Positions 8,223 through 17,807 of a DNA stretch of 64,000 nt are shown here, piece by piece (the stretch's first letter is position 1; each line of letters begins with the position of its first letter). Below the pieces are notes generated by a model. That model saw only the letters and a list, made by a program, of their open reading frames with translations, searched no databases and was not told the origin of the DNA. This DNA is from Thauera aromatica_A (GTDB lineage Bacteria; Pseudomonadota; Gammaproteobacteria; Burkholderiales; Rhodocyclaceae). The stretch covers positions 3,992 to 67,991 of the forward strand of contig NZ_JALLIK010000097.1 in NCBI RefSeq assembly GCF_023093595.1, in the 5' to 3' direction. The translations under genes were made by a program, and so were the position numbers.

Positions 8223-8857
8223 GGTGCCGGCGGGCGTCCCAGCAGCTTGCGCACCGGGGCGAAGCTGCGGCGGTAGAAGTCGGCGACGCCGTGCGCCTGC
8301 AGCGCGGCGAGGTGCGCCGCGGTGGGATAGCCCTTGTGCGCGGCGAGGCCGTATTGCGGCCACTGCGCGTCGAGCGTGCGCATCGCCGCATCGCGCGCGG
8401 TCTTGGCCAGGATGGAGGCGGCCGAGATCGCCGCTTCGGTGGCATCGCCCTTGACGATCGCGCGCGCCGGGTACGGCAGCGCCGGGCAGCGGTTGCCGTC
8501 GATCCGCACTTCGCCGGGGGCGCCGCAGCGCCCCAGGTCGAGCGCCATCACCGCGCGCTGCATCGCCAGCAAAGTGGCGTGGAGGATGTTCAGGCGGTCG
8601 ATCTCCTCGACGCTGGCTTCGGCCACCGCCCACGCCAGGGCGTGGGTGCGGATCAGCGGCGCGAGGCGGTCGCGGGCCGCTTCGCTAAGCTTTTTCGAAT
8701 CGGCGAGGCCGGCGATCGGGCGCGCCGGATCGAGGATCACCGCGGCGGCGACCACCGGCCCGCACAGCGGCCCGCGGCCGGCTTCGTCGACGCCGCAGAC
8801 GAGCACGGGCGCCTGGCCGGCGGCCGGCAGGTCCGGAGCGAACAGGTCCGGGGTCAT
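8219..8857 (-). CDS. rnhB: Ribonuclease HII
   Basis: RNase HII removes ribonucleotides and RNA primers from DNA-RNA hybrids. The protein is 212 residues. The active-site motif CGVDEAGRGPLCGPV gives the Asp-Glu pair near residues 24-25, and later elements ADSKKLSE, VRIDGN and KGDATEAAISAASILAKTARD supply further conserved residues. It overlaps lpxB upstream and the TrmH-family gene downstream by 4 bases each. The lpxA-lpxB-rnhB order is widely conserved in proteobacteria. Confidence 0.95.
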   Translation of the reverse strand: MTPDLFAPDLPAAGQAPVLVCGVDEAGRGPLCGPVVAAAVILDPARPIAGLADSKKLSEAARDRLAPLIRTHALAWAVAEASVEEIDRLNILHATLLAMQRAVMALDLGRCGAPGEVRIDGNRCPALPYPARAIVKGDATEAAISAASILAKTARDAAMRTLDAQWPQYGLAAHKGYPTAAHLAALQAHGVADFYRRSFAPVRKLLGRPPAP

Positions 8858-10005
8858 GCGCCGGCGCCTTTCAGATAAGGCAGGATCGCCGCCGCCGCCT
8901 TGGCCGCGGTGTCCTGGCGCAGGCTCAGGTGGAGTTCGGCGAAGCGCGCTTCGAGCGCGGCGCGGCGGCGATCGTCGGCGAGCCAGGCTTCAAGCGCGGT
9001 GGCGAGTTTTTCCGGCTCGGCGTCGTCCTGCAGCAGCTCGGGAACGATGCCTTCGTTGCACAGGATGTTCGGCAGCCCCACCCAGGGCAGGTAGGCCAGG
9101 CGCTTCATCAGCCGGTACTGCCACTTGCCGATGCGGTAGGTGATGACCATCGGCCGCTTGAGCAGCGCGGCCTCCAGGCTGGCGGTGCCGCTCGCCACCA
9201 GGACCACGTCGGCGGCGGTCATCGCTTCCACCGCCTGTCCGGGCAGGATGCGGATCGGCAGGTCGGCGGCCTGGGTGCGGCGCATGGCGTCGTCGAACAG
9301 CTGGCGCGTTTCCGGCGTCGCCAGCGGAACGAGAAAGCGCACCGCGGGGTTACGTGCGAGCAGGCGGCGCGCGGTGCCGATATAGGTGTCGGCGAGGTTG
9401 CGCACTTCCGACTGGCGGCTGCCGGGGAGCAGCGCGACGACCGGCCCCGCGCCGTCCACCCCGAGCGCGGCGCGCGCGGCGGCACGGTCGGGGTGCAGCG
9501 GGAAGACATCGGCGAGCGGATGGCCGACGTAGCTCACCGCCACGCCGGCGCGCTCGTAGAGGACGGGCTCGAACGGGAACAGGCACAGCATGTGCGACAC
9601 CGCGCGCGCGATGCGCTTGATCCGCCCGCCGCGCCAGGCCCAGATCGACGGGCTGACGAAGTGGATCGCCGGGATCCCGGCGTCCTTGGCCCGGCCCTCG
9701 AGCCAGAGGTTGAAGTCGGGGGCGTCGACGCCGATGAAGGCGGCCGGGCGCTCGGCACGGATCTGCGCCAGCAGCGTGCGGCGGATTGCGGACAGTTCAC
9801 GGTAGCGCTTGAGCGCATCGACGTAACCATGGACGGCGAGGCGCTCGCACGGCCAGCGCGCATCGAAGCCTTCGGCGATCATCTTCGGGCCGCCGATGCC
9901 GAAGAACTCGGCCTCGGGCAGGTGGCGGCGCAGGGCGCGGATGAGGTGGCTGGCAAGCAGGTCGCCGGAAGCTTCGCCGGCGACCATGGCGATGCGGACG
10001 GTCAT
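8854..10005 (-). CDS. lpxB: Lipid-A-disaccharide synthase
   Basis: LpxB condenses UDP-2,3-diacylglucosamine with lipid X to form the lipid A disaccharide at the inner membrane. The start at 10005 (MTVRIAMVAGEASGDLLA) gives 383 residues, the usual size. The glycosyltransferase family 19 features are present, including GEASGD at residues 10-15, VSPSIWAWR, and the nucleotide-binding LLPGSRQSEV. Longer open reading upstream of 10005 is out of keeping with the family and is rejected. It follows lpxA by 13 bases and overlaps rnhB by 4. Confidence 0.95.
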   Translation of the reverse strand: MTVRIAMVAGEASGDLLASHLIRALRRHLPEAEFFGIGGPKMIAEGFDARWPCERLAVHGYVDALKRYRELSAIRRTLLAQIRAERPAAFIGVDAPDFNLWLEGRAKDAGIPAIHFVSPSIWAWRGGRIKRIARAVSHMLCLFPFEPVLYERAGVAVSYVGHPLADVFPLHPDRAAARAALGVDGAGPVVALLPGSRQSEVRNLADTYIGTARRLLARNPAVRFLVPLATPETRQLFDDAMRRTQAADLPIRILPGQAVEAMTAADVVLVASGTASLEAALLKRPMVITYRIGKWQYRLMKRLAYLPWVGLPNILCNEGIVPELLQDDAEPEKLATALEAWLADDRRRAALEARFAELHLSLRQDTAAKAAAAILPYLKGAGA

Positions 10006-10018
10006 CGCGTCGGGGCGC

Positions 10019-10789
10019 TCAGCGCACCAGGCCGCGCCCGGATTCGGCGATGAATTCGGCGAACGGCGCGGCTTCGGCGTGCCCGGCGACGATTTCGGCG
10101 ACGCGCGCGCGGGCTTCGTCGAGCGACAGGCCGGAACGGTACAGCGCACGGTAAGCGCGCTTGATCGCGGCGATGCCGTCGACGCTGTAGCCGCGCCGCT
10201 TGAGGCCTTCGCTGTTGATGCCGTGGGGCTTGGCCGGATTGCCGGCGACGGTGACGAAAGGCGGCAGGTCCTGCAGCAGCACGGTGCCGACGCCGCAGAA
10301 ACTGTGCGCGCCGACGCGGCAGAACTGGTGCACACCGGTGAAGCCGCCGAGGATCGCCCAGTCGCCGACATGGACGTGGCCGGCGAGGGTGGCGTTGTTG
10401 GCGAAGATGGTATGGTCACCGACTTGGCAGTCGTGGGCGATGTGCACGTAGGCCATGATCCAGTTGTCGCTGCCGACGCGGGTGACGTGGGCGTCCTGGC
10501 TGGTGCCGACATTGAACGAGCAGAACTCGCGGATCGTGTTGCGGTCGCCGATCTCGAGCCGGGTGGGCTCGGCGTCGTACTTCTTGTCCTGCGGGCTGGC
10601 GCCGATCGAGCAGAACTGGAAGATCTCGTTGTCGCGGCCGATGCGGGTATGGCCTTCGATGACCACGTGCGGACCGATACGGGTGCCGTCGCCGATCTCG
10701 GCGTGCTCGCCGACGATCGAGTAGGCGCCGACGCTGACGCCGGCCCCGAGCTTCGCGCCGGGATGGATGAGAGCGGTGGGGTGGATCAT
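10019..10789 (-). CDS. lpxA: Acyl-ACP--UDP-N-acetylglucosamine O-acyltransferase
   Basis: LpxA makes the first acyl transfer of lipid A synthesis. The start MIHPTALIHPGAKLG at 10789 gives 256 residues, matching the family. The left-handed beta-helix hexapeptide repeats run over residues 1-185, with the catalytic His in the AYVHIAHDCQVGDH segment and GFTGVHQFCRVG after it. The C-terminal helical domain ends FIAESGRGLVR. Its ATG overlaps the fabZ stop (ATGA). Confidence 0.96.
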   Translation of the reverse strand: MIHPTALIHPGAKLGAGVSVGAYSIVGEHAEIGDGTRIGPHVVIEGHTRIGRDNEIFQFCSIGASPQDKKYDAEPTRLEIGDRNTIREFCSFNVGTSQDAHVTRVGSDNWIMAYVHIAHDCQVGDHTIFANNATLAGHVHVGDWAILGGFTGVHQFCRVGAHSFCGVGTVLLQDLPPFVTVAGNPAKPHGINSEGLKRRGYSVDGIAAIKRAYRALYRSGLSLDEARARVAEIVAGHAEAAPFAEFIAESGRGLVR

Positions 10790-11220
10790 AGGGTCTTCAG
10801 CGCGCACATCAACTCGGCCTCGGTCGCGACGTCGCCGTCGACGCGGGCCACGCCCCTGTACTTGTAGATGTTGCGCTTGCTCTGGGTGATCTCGACGTCG
10901 AAGATCAGCTGGTCGCCGGGCACCACCGGACGCTTGAAGCGCACGCTGTCGATGCCGGCGAAGTACACCACGGAGTTTTCGTCGGGCTTGACGCCCATGC
11001 TCTTGAACGACAGCACCGCAGCGGCCTGGGCCATCGCCTCCACGATCAGCACCCCCGGCATTACCGGATGGTGGGGAAAGTGCCCCGGAAAAAAGGGCTC
11101 GTTGATGGTCACGTTCTTCAGCGCCTTGATGCGCTTGCCTTCTTCGATCTCGAGTACCCGGTCGATCAGCAGGAAGGGATAGCGGTGCGGCAGGTACTCG
11201 ATGATTTCGTTGATGTTCAT
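10786..11220 (-). CDS. fabZ: 3-hydroxyacyl-ACP dehydratase
   Basis: FabZ dehydrates 3-hydroxyacyl-ACP in fatty acid elongation and shares its substrate with the lipid A acyltransferases encoded on either side. The start MNINEIIEYLPHRYPFLLID at 11220 gives 144 residues. The hot-dog fold active site is visible as GHFPHHPVMPGV (His47) and VEAMAQAA (Glu61). It lies 8 bases after lpxD and is coupled to lpxA. Confidence 0.96.
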   Translation of the reverse strand: MNINEIIEYLPHRYPFLLIDRVLEIEEGKRIKALKNVTINEPFFPGHFPHHPVMPGVLIVEAMAQAAAVLSFKSMGVKPDENSVVYFAGIDSVRFKRPVVPGDQLIFDVEITQSKRNIYKYRGVARVDGDVATEAELMCALKTL

Positions 11221-11228
11221 GGTGTGGT

Positions 11229-12263
11229 TCAGTCTGGATTGCGGCCGTTCCGACCGTCGTGCGGGTGTTCGAGGGCGCGTACACGCGTCGCAAGCGCATC
11301 GAGGCGGCGCAGGTGAGCGAAATTGCGTACCCATTCGGTGTGGCTCTGGACAGGCAGGCTGGCCGTATAGACACCCGGTCGGGTGATCGATTTGCTCACC
11401 AGAGTGCCGGCGGAAATGACGACATCATCGCAGATGGAAAGGTGGCCGATGATCCCGGCCTGGCCGCCGATCATGCAGCGCGCCCCGATCTGAGTGCTGC
11501 CGGCGATGCCGACACAGCCGGCGATCGCAGTGTATTGGCCGATGCGCACGTTGTGGGCGATCTGGATCTGGTTGTCGAGCTTGCAGCCGTCGCCGATCAC
11601 GGTGTCGTCGAGCGCGCCGCGGTCGATGGTGGTGTTGGCGCCGATTTCGACCTCATTGCCGATGACGACCCGGCCGACCTGCGGAATCTTGACCCAGCGC
11701 CCGGACTTTTCACGGGCGAAGCCGAAGCCGTCGGCGCCGATCACCGCGCCGGCATGGACGATGCAGTTCTCGCCGATGACGCAGTCGTGGTAGATCGTCA
11801 CGCGCGGCGCCAGCCGGGTGCCCTGCCCGATGCGGGCGCCGCGGCCGACGTGGCAGCCGGCGCCGACCACGACACCGTCACCGAGTTCGACGCCCGCCTC
11901 GATCGAGGCGCCGGGGCCGATCTCGACCGTCGGCGGCACGGCGCAGGCGACGACTGCGTGCGGATGCACGCCGGGCTGCGGCACCGGCAGGGGAGAGAAC
12001 AGCTGGGCAACGCGCGCGAAATACAGATAAGGATCGGGGGTGACGATACGCGGCCGGTCGACGAGCAGATCGGCCGCGTCCGGCGCGACGATTACCGCGC
12101 TCGCCGCGCTGCGCTGCAGCTGCGGCAGGTACTTGCGGTTGGCGAGGAAGGCCAGGTCGCCCTCCCCGGCCTGCTCCAGCGTGGCGACGCGGCGTATCTC
12201 GACACCGGCATCGCCGACCAGCGCGCCGCCGAGCCGCGCCACCAGTTCGTCGAGACGGAACAT
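11229..12263 (-). CDS. lpxD: UDP-3-O-acylglucosamine N-acyltransferase
   Basis: LpxD adds the N-linked hydroxyacyl chain in lipid A synthesis. The 344-residue protein has the uridine-binding N-terminal domain (MFRLDELVARLGG through YLYFARVAQLF), a long left-handed beta-helix with hexapeptide repeats from about residue 100 to 315, and a short C-terminal helix. The catalytic-His region is NQIQIAHNVRIGQYTAIAG. It follows skp by 12 bases, in the classic bamA-skp-lpxD order. Confidence 0.96.
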   Translation of the reverse strand: MFRLDELVARLGGALVGDAGVEIRRVATLEQAGEGDLAFLANRKYLPQLQRSAASAVIVAPDAADLLVDRPRIVTPDPYLYFARVAQLFSPLPVPQPGVHPHAVVACAVPPTVEIGPGASIEAGVELGDGVVVGAGCHVGRGARIGQGTRLAPRVTIYHDCVIGENCIVHAGAVIGADGFGFAREKSGRWVKIPQVGRVVIGNEVEIGANTTIDRGALDDTVIGDGCKLDNQIQIAHNVRIGQYTAIAGCVGIAGSTQIGARCMIGGQAGIIGHLSICDDVVISAGTLVSKSITRPGVYTASLPVQSHTEWVRNFAHLRRLDALATRVRALEHPHDGRNGRNPD

Positions 12264-12275
12264 GCGGGCGTGGCT

Positions 12276-12776
12276 TTACTTGGCCTCGGACAGGGCCTTG
12301 ATGACCTTGTCGGTGACGTCGATCTTCGGGCTGGCGTAAACCGCTTCCTGGAAGATGATGTCGTAGCTTTCGCTCTCGGCGATCTGCTTGACCGTGCGGT
12401 TGGCCTTGTCCAGCACCGAGGCGAGTTCCTCGTTGCGGCGCTGGTTGAGGTCCTCGCGGAATTCGCGCTGCTTGCGCTGGAAGTCGCGGTTGAGCTCGCC
12501 CAATGCGCGCTCTTTGGTGCGCCGGTCGCTGTCGGCCATGGTCGTGCCGTTGCGCTCGAGTTCTTCCTGCATGGACTGGAGGTCCTTCGCCAGGCGCTGC
12601 AGTTCCTGGTCGCGCTTTTCGAATTCCTTCTCCAGTCGCTGCTGGGCGCGCACGGCGGGTGCGGCCTCGCGCATCACGCGATCGGAATTGACAAAGCCGA
12701 TCTTCGTCTCGGCGATGGCGACCTGGGAAATGCCGACCAGCGCGGCGGCCACCAGGGAGAGGGTGCGGACGTTCAC
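12276..12776 (-). CDS. skp: Periplasmic chaperone Skp/OmpH
   Basis: Skp holds unfolded outer-membrane proteins in the periplasm and delivers them to the BAM machine. The 166-residue protein has a Sec signal peptide (MNVRTLSLVAAALVGISQVAIA, a basic N-region, hydrophobic core and Ala-x-Ala end at about residue 22), then KIGFVNSDRVMREA, and a long charged coiled coil at about 45-125. It sits between bamA and lpxD, which fits its partner role. Confidence 0.93.
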   Translation of the reverse strand: MNVRTLSLVAAALVGISQVAIAETKIGFVNSDRVMREAAPAVRAQQRLEKEFEKRDQELQRLAKDLQSMQEELERNGTTMADSDRRTKERALGELNRDFQRKQREFREDLNQRRNEELASVLDKANRTVKQIAESESYDIIFQEAVYASPKIDVTDKVIKALSEAK

Positions 12777-12811
12777 TTATGCCTCCGGATGAAGCTTGAT
12801 GTTGTGGTCAA

Positions 12812-15172
12812 TCAAAACACGCTGCCAAGCTGGAACTGGAAGCGCTGGATTTCGTCGTCCGCTTCCTTTTTCAGCGGATGGCCGAAGCTGAACTTGAGCG
12901 GCCCGATCGGCGAACTCCACGAAAAGGCCAGGCCGGTACTGTAGCGCAGGTTGCTGAAATCGAGATCCTGGTCGACGAAACCCGTGCTGCCCTTGACCAG
13001 GGGGTCCTGCTGCTCGCCCCAGACGTAACCCGCGTCGAAGAAGGCCGAGACGCGGAAGGTACGGTCCGAGCCCGCCCCCGGCATCGGGAAGTAGAATTCG
13101 GCATTGCCGACGAGCTTGCGCGTACCGCCGGTCGAAGTGATGTCGCCGTCGTTGTCGATGTAGGTCGGGCCGACCGAGCCCTGCTCGTAGCCGCGGACCG
13201 AACCGATGCCGCCGACGAAGTAGTTCTTGTAGAACGGTACCTCCTTGCCGCCGAAACCTTCCGCCCAGCCTAGATCGGCGTTGAGCATCAGCGCGTAGTC
13301 GCGTCCGATCGGGAACCAGTGCTGGTACTGGTAGCCGAGCTTGGCGTAGCGCAGATCGCCGGCGGGGACGGTCACTTCGCCATAAACGCGCTGATAGACC
13401 CCTTTGCGGGTGTAGATCACGCTGTCGCGGCTGTCGCGCGACCAGCCCATCGTCAGCAGCAGGCTGCTGACCGTGGTTTCGCCGACGCCATCGGCGCCGC
13501 TGCAGCCGTTATCCCTGCAGAATTCCTGGTAGAGGAAAGGGCTTTCCGCATAGGTCGTGATCTGGGTGCGGTCCGCGGTCAGGCCGAAATTGATCTGGTC
13601 GTCTTCGGCGATCGGCCAGCCCAGGCGCAGACCGGCGCCGGTCGATACCGTCTTGTAGGGCGACACGGAATCGAGTTCGGTCGGGTCGTAGGTGCGGTGG
13701 TACAGGTCCCAACCGAGACTGACGCCGTCGACGGTGTAGTACGGATTGGTGAAGGACAAGGACAGAGTGCGGCTGGATTTGCTCGTATTCAGGCCGAGAT
13801 TGAGCGCGTTGCCGCTGCCGAACAGGTTCTGCTGCGCGATCGATGCCGACAGCACGATGCTCTCCGAGCTCGAGAAGCCGGCGCCCAGCATCAGGTTGCC
13901 GGTGGGTCGTTCCTTGACGTTGAAGTTCACGTCGACCTGGTCGGTCGTGCCCGGCACCACCGGAGTCTCGACATTGACCTCCTCGAAGAAACCGAGGCGG
14001 TCGATGCGGGTGCGCGAGCGGTTGATCGCCTCGGCGTCGTACCAGCCGCCTTCCATCTGCCGCATCTCGCGGCGGACCACCTCGTCGCGGGTCTTGGTGT
14101 TGCCGCCGACGTTGATGCGGCGCACATAGACGCGGCGGCCCGGGTCGACGAATACGGTGAACGCGACTTCGCGTTTTTCCTTGTCGACTTCGGGGGCGGC
14201 GTTGACGTTGGCGAAGGCGTAGCCCTCGTTACCGAGCCGGTCGGTGATCGCCTTCGTCGTTTCGGTGAGTTTTTCGCGCGAGAACGTGTCGCCGGGACGG
14301 ATCTGGGCAAGCGCCTGGTACTCGGACTCGGGCAGCACCAGATCACCGGTGAAACGCACGCTGCCGACGGTGTACTTCTCGCCTTCGGTGATGTTCAGGG
14401 TGATGTAGATGTCCTGCTTGTCGGGGGTGATCGAAACCTGGGTGGAGTCGATGTTGAAGTCGAGGTAGCCCTGATTCAGGTAGAAGGAACGCAGGGTCTC
14501 GAGGTCGGCCGACAGCTTCTGGCGCGAGTACTGGTCGTTTTTCGTGTACCAGGTCAGCCAGCCCGGCGTGGTCAGCTGCATCCGGTCGAGCAGGTCCTTG
14601 TCCTTGAAGGCCTTCGCGCCGATGATGTTGATCTGGCGGATCTTGGCGACGCCGCCCTCGTCCACCGCGAAGTCGATCGCGACCCGGTTGCGCTCGAGCG
14701 GCGTCACCGTGGTGGTGACGGTAGCGGCGTATTTTCCGCGCGACAGGTACTGCCGCTTGAGCTCCTGCTCGGCCCGCTCGAGCAGGGCGCGGTCGAAGAT
14801 GCGCGACTCGGCCAGGCCGACTTCGCGCAGCCCCTTCTTGAGGGCGTCCTTGTCGAACTCCTTGACCCCGGCGAAATCGATCTGCGCGATCGCCGGGCGC
14901 TCATCGACGACGACGACGATCGTGTCGCCTTCGGTCTCGATGCGCACGTCGTTGAAGAAGCCGGTTGCGAACAGGGCCTTGATGGCCTGGGCAGCCTGGG
15001 ATTCGTCGAAGGTTTCCCCCACCCGCACCGGCAGGTAGTTGAACACCGTGCCCGCCTCGGTGCGCTGGATGCCTTCCACCCGGATGTCCTTGACTACGAA
15101 GGGGTCGAACGCGAAGGCCGGCGCTGCGGCGAAAAGGGCCACCATGAGCCCGGGCAGGAGCTTACGATTCAT
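12812..15172 (-). CDS. bamA: Outer membrane protein assembly factor BamA
   Basis: BamA is the core of the machine that folds beta-barrel proteins into the outer membrane. The 786-residue precursor has a signal peptide ending at AAPAFA (about residue 21), five POTRA domains (about 22-430, starting FVVKDIRVEGIQRTEAG) and an Omp85 barrel. The barrel carries the conserved VRGYEQGSVGP loop near residue 675 and ends with Phe (QFQLGSVF), the usual outer-membrane sorting signal. It is flanked by rseP and skp. Confidence 0.96.
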   Translation of the reverse strand: MNRKLLPGLMVALFAAAPAFAFDPFVVKDIRVEGIQRTEAGTVFNYLPVRVGETFDESQAAQAIKALFATGFFNDVRIETEGDTIVVVVDERPAIAQIDFAGVKEFDKDALKKGLREVGLAESRIFDRALLERAEQELKRQYLSRGKYAATVTTTVTPLERNRVAIDFAVDEGGVAKIRQINIIGAKAFKDKDLLDRMQLTTPGWLTWYTKNDQYSRQKLSADLETLRSFYLNQGYLDFNIDSTQVSITPDKQDIYITLNITEGEKYTVGSVRFTGDLVLPESEYQALAQIRPGDTFSREKLTETTKAITDRLGNEGYAFANVNAAPEVDKEKREVAFTVFVDPGRRVYVRRINVGGNTKTRDEVVRREMRQMEGGWYDAEAINRSRTRIDRLGFFEEVNVETPVVPGTTDQVDVNFNVKERPTGNLMLGAGFSSSESIVLSASIAQQNLFGSGNALNLGLNTSKSSRTLSLSFTNPYYTVDGVSLGWDLYHRTYDPTELDSVSPYKTVSTGAGLRLGWPIAEDDQINFGLTADRTQITTYAESPFLYQEFCRDNGCSGADGVGETTVSSLLLTMGWSRDSRDSVIYTRKGVYQRVYGEVTVPAGDLRYAKLGYQYQHWFPIGRDYALMLNADLGWAEGFGGKEVPFYKNYFVGGIGSVRGYEQGSVGPTYIDNDGDITSTGGTRKLVGNAEFYFPMPGAGSDRTFRVSAFFDAGYVWGEQQDPLVKGSTGFVDQDLDFSNLRYSTGLAFSWSSPIGPLKFSFGHPLKKEADDEIQRFQFQLGSVF

Positions 15173-15180
15173 GCGGGAGT

Positions 15181-16545
15181 TCAGCCGGAAATGAGACGAT
15201 TGATGTCGTTATAGAAGGCGAATGCCATAAGCATCACCAGGAGGACGAGACCGATCTGCTGACCGATCTCCATGACGCGCTCCGGGATCGGGCCGCCCTT
15301 GATGAGCTCGACCGTATAATACAGCAAGTGTCCGCCGTCCAGCACCGGGATGGGAAGCAGGTTGAGCACCCCCAGGCTGATGCTGATGAGAGCGACGAAC
15401 TTCAGGTAATGGCTCAATCCCAACTGCGCGCTCTGGCCCGCGTAGTCGGCGATCGTCACCGGCCCGGAAAGGTTTTTCCACGACACTTCTCCGGTGATCA
15501 TGCGGCCGATCATCTGCAGGCTGAGCACGCTGGTTTCCCAGGTCTGGCGGACCGCTTTCGCCGCCGCATCAAAAGGCCCGTAGCGCACGGTGGCGAACAT
15601 CGACAATCCGCCCGGTGCCGGCTCGGCCACCGCGACGCCGATGCGGCCGATGCGCTCGCCGTTCTCGCTCGCCGCATCGGGAGTCACGAGGTATTCCGCC
15701 TCCTCCCCTGCGCGCCGGATCTCGAAGCGCAGCGGCACACCGGGCGCCTGGCGCACCTTGAGCACCAGCTCGCCCCAGGCCGCAATCGGCTCGCCGCCGA
15801 TGGCAAGCACCTCGTCGCCCGGCAGCAATCCGGCGCGGGCGGCCGCACCGTCCTCGGACAGGCGTCCGAGCACCGGCCGGATCAGCGGGCGCCAGGGCTT
15901 GAGGCCGATGCGGGCGATCAGATCCTGGTCCTCGCCATCGATCGCGATCCCGCTCAGATCGAACCGCCGGAAAGTCTCCACGTCTTCGAGCGTGCGCACC
16001 TGGAGCAGCACTTCGCGACGATCGAGGGCATGGCGCAGCAGGACCCAGCGCAGATCCTGCCAGCTGTGCACCGGCTCCTCGTCCACCGCCACCACCAGAT
16101 CGCCTTCGCGCACCCCCGCGGCGACGGCGATGGCCGGCGTATCGGAGAGCGCGATGCGCGGGCGCAGCTCCTCGATTCCGGCCACGAACAGTCCCCAGTA
16201 CAGCACGATGGCGAGAAGAAAGTTCGCCAGCGGACCGGCGGCGACGATGGCGAAGCGCCGGTACACGCTCTGGCGGTTGAAGCTGCGGTGCAGCTCGGCC
16301 GGCGCGACCGGCGCTTCGCGTTCGTCGAGCATCTTCACGTAGCCCCCCAGGGGGAAGGCGGCGATCGCCCACTCGGTGCCGTCGCGTCCGGCGCGCCGAA
16401 CGTACAGCGGCTTGCCGAAACCGATCGAAAAGCGCAGCACCTTCACTCCGCACCAGCGGGCGACGAGGTAGTGCCCCATCTCATGCACCAGGATCAGCAG
16501 ACCAAGGGCGAGCGCGAACGGAATCAGGTAGTTCAGCAGGTTCAT
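15181..16545 (-). CDS. rseP: Site-2 zinc metalloprotease RseP
   Basis: RseP is an intramembrane protease that cuts the anti-sigma factor RseA and remnant signal peptides. The start MNLLNYLIPFALALGLLILV at 16545 gives 454 residues and overlaps the dxr stop (ATGA). The zinc site HEMGH is in the first transmembrane helix, two PDZ domains follow (about 105-310), and the second metal motif NLLPIPVLDGGHLLYY is near residue 390. Its place between dxr and bamA is the standard one. Confidence 0.95.
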   Translation of the reverse strand: MNLLNYLIPFALALGLLILVHEMGHYLVARWCGVKVLRFSIGFGKPLYVRRAGRDGTEWAIAAFPLGGYVKMLDEREAPVAPAELHRSFNRQSVYRRFAIVAAGPLANFLLAIVLYWGLFVAGIEELRPRIALSDTPAIAVAAGVREGDLVVAVDEEPVHSWQDLRWVLLRHALDRREVLLQVRTLEDVETFRRFDLSGIAIDGEDQDLIARIGLKPWRPLIRPVLGRLSEDGAAARAGLLPGDEVLAIGGEPIAAWGELVLKVRQAPGVPLRFEIRRAGEEAEYLVTPDAASENGERIGRIGVAVAEPAPGGLSMFATVRYGPFDAAAKAVRQTWETSVLSLQMIGRMITGEVSWKNLSGPVTIADYAGQSAQLGLSHYLKFVALISISLGVLNLLPIPVLDGGHLLYYTVELIKGGPIPERVMEIGQQIGLVLLVMLMAFAFYNDINRLISG

Positions 16546-17744
16546 CGGGCAGCCTGTCGTTGGCGGATTTCGCTGCGGGCCCATTCACGGCCGCAGGCGT
16601 CGGCGGCGAACACCGCCTCGAGCGAATCGACCGTGAGCGTGGTGCTGCGTTCCAGGCAGGCGGCGATCACGCGGGCGATGTCGAGAAAGCCGATGCGCCG
16701 CTCGAGGAAGGCGGCCACCGCCTCCTCGTTGGCGGCGTTGAGCACCGCCGGCGCCGCGCCGCCCGCACGCAGCGCATCGAAGGCCAGCGCCAGGCAGGGA
16801 AAGCGCTGCAGGTCGGGACGCTCGAAATCGAGCCGTGCGACTTCGAACAGGTCGAGCGGGCGCACCCCGGCCTCGATGCGCTCGGGCCAGGCCATGGCAT
16901 GGGCGATCGGGGTGCGCATGTCGGGGTTGCCGAGCTGGGCGATGACCGACCCGTCGGCGTACTCGACCATCGAATGAATGACGCTCTGGCGATGGATGAC
17001 GACCTCGATCATCTCGGCGGGCACACCGAACAGCCAGTGCGCCTCGATCACTTCGAGGCCCTTGTTCATCATCGTCGCCGAATCGACCGAGATCTTGCGC
17101 CCCATCACCCAGTTGGGGTGGGCGCAGGCCTGCTCGGGGGTCACCGCGGCAAACGCCTCCGGCGCCGCGGCGCGGAACGGCCCGCCCGAAGCGGTGAGCA
17201 GCACCCGGCGCACGCCCGCCGCCCGCGGCTGGCGCGCATAGCCGGCCGGCAGGGACTGGAAAACGGCGTTGTGCTCGCTGTCGATCGGCAGCAGGGTCGC
17301 GCCGCTGGCGGCGACCGCGTCCATGAACAGCGCCCCGGACAGGACCAGTGCTTCCTTGTTGGCGAGCAGCACCTTCTTGCCCGCCCGTGCCGCGGCCAGG
17401 GTCGGGCGCAGCCCGGCGGCGCCGACGATGGCGGCCATGACCATGTCCGCCTCGGGGGCGGCGGCAATGCTCTCCAGCGCCTTCGCCCCGCTCAGCACTT
17501 CGGTGGCGCTGCCCGCCGCACGCAGCTCGGACGCCAGTCGCGCGGCCGCCTCCTCGTCCACCATCACCGCATAGCGTGGCGCGAACTGCAGGCACTGGGC
17601 GAGCAGCTTGTCGTACTGGCGCCGGGCGCTGAGGGCAAAAACCTGGAAGCGCTGTGGATGACGTGCGACCACGTCGAGCGTGCTCTGCCCGATCGAGCCG
17701 GTGGCTCCCAGCAGGGTGAGGCGTTGAGGTGCGTGTTCAGCCAT
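16542..17744 (-). CDS. dxr: 1-deoxy-D-xylulose-5-phosphate reductoisomerase
   Basis: Dxr makes 2-C-methyl-D-erythritol 4-phosphate, the first committed step of the non-mevalonate isoprenoid pathway. The 400-residue protein shows the NADPH motif LLGATGSIGQSTLDVV at 10-25, the LLANKEALV element near residue 125, and the metal/substrate region LPIDSEHNAVFQSL followed by MNKGLEVIEAHWLF. It lies in the cdsA-dxr-rseP run and so works just ahead of UppS, which uses the isoprenoid products. Confidence 0.96.
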   Translation of the reverse strand: MAEHAPQRLTLLGATGSIGQSTLDVVARHPQRFQVFALSARRQYDKLLAQCLQFAPRYAVMVDEEAAARLASELRAAGSATEVLSGAKALESIAAAPEADMVMAAIVGAAGLRPTLAAARAGKKVLLANKEALVLSGALFMDAVAASGATLLPIDSEHNAVFQSLPAGYARQPRAAGVRRVLLTASGGPFRAAAPEAFAAVTPEQACAHPNWVMGRKISVDSATMMNKGLEVIEAHWLFGVPAEMIEVVIHRQSVIHSMVEYADGSVIAQLGNPDMRTPIAHAMAWPERIEAGVRPLDLFEVARLDFERPDLQRFPCLALAFDALRAGGAAPAVLNAANEEAVAAFLERRIGFLDIARVIAACLERSTTLTVDSLEAVFAADACGREWARSEIRQRQAAR

Positions 17745-17807
17745 GGAAAGGAGGCCTTGGAGATCCGGAGAGTCGCCGCTGTACTGTGCCGGAAACGTGA
17801 GCGGCGG

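Noticed and set aside
8854..10512. Long version of lpxB starting at 10512
   Set aside because: The extra N terminus overlaps lpxA in another frame and does not resemble LpxB; the family start is at 10005.
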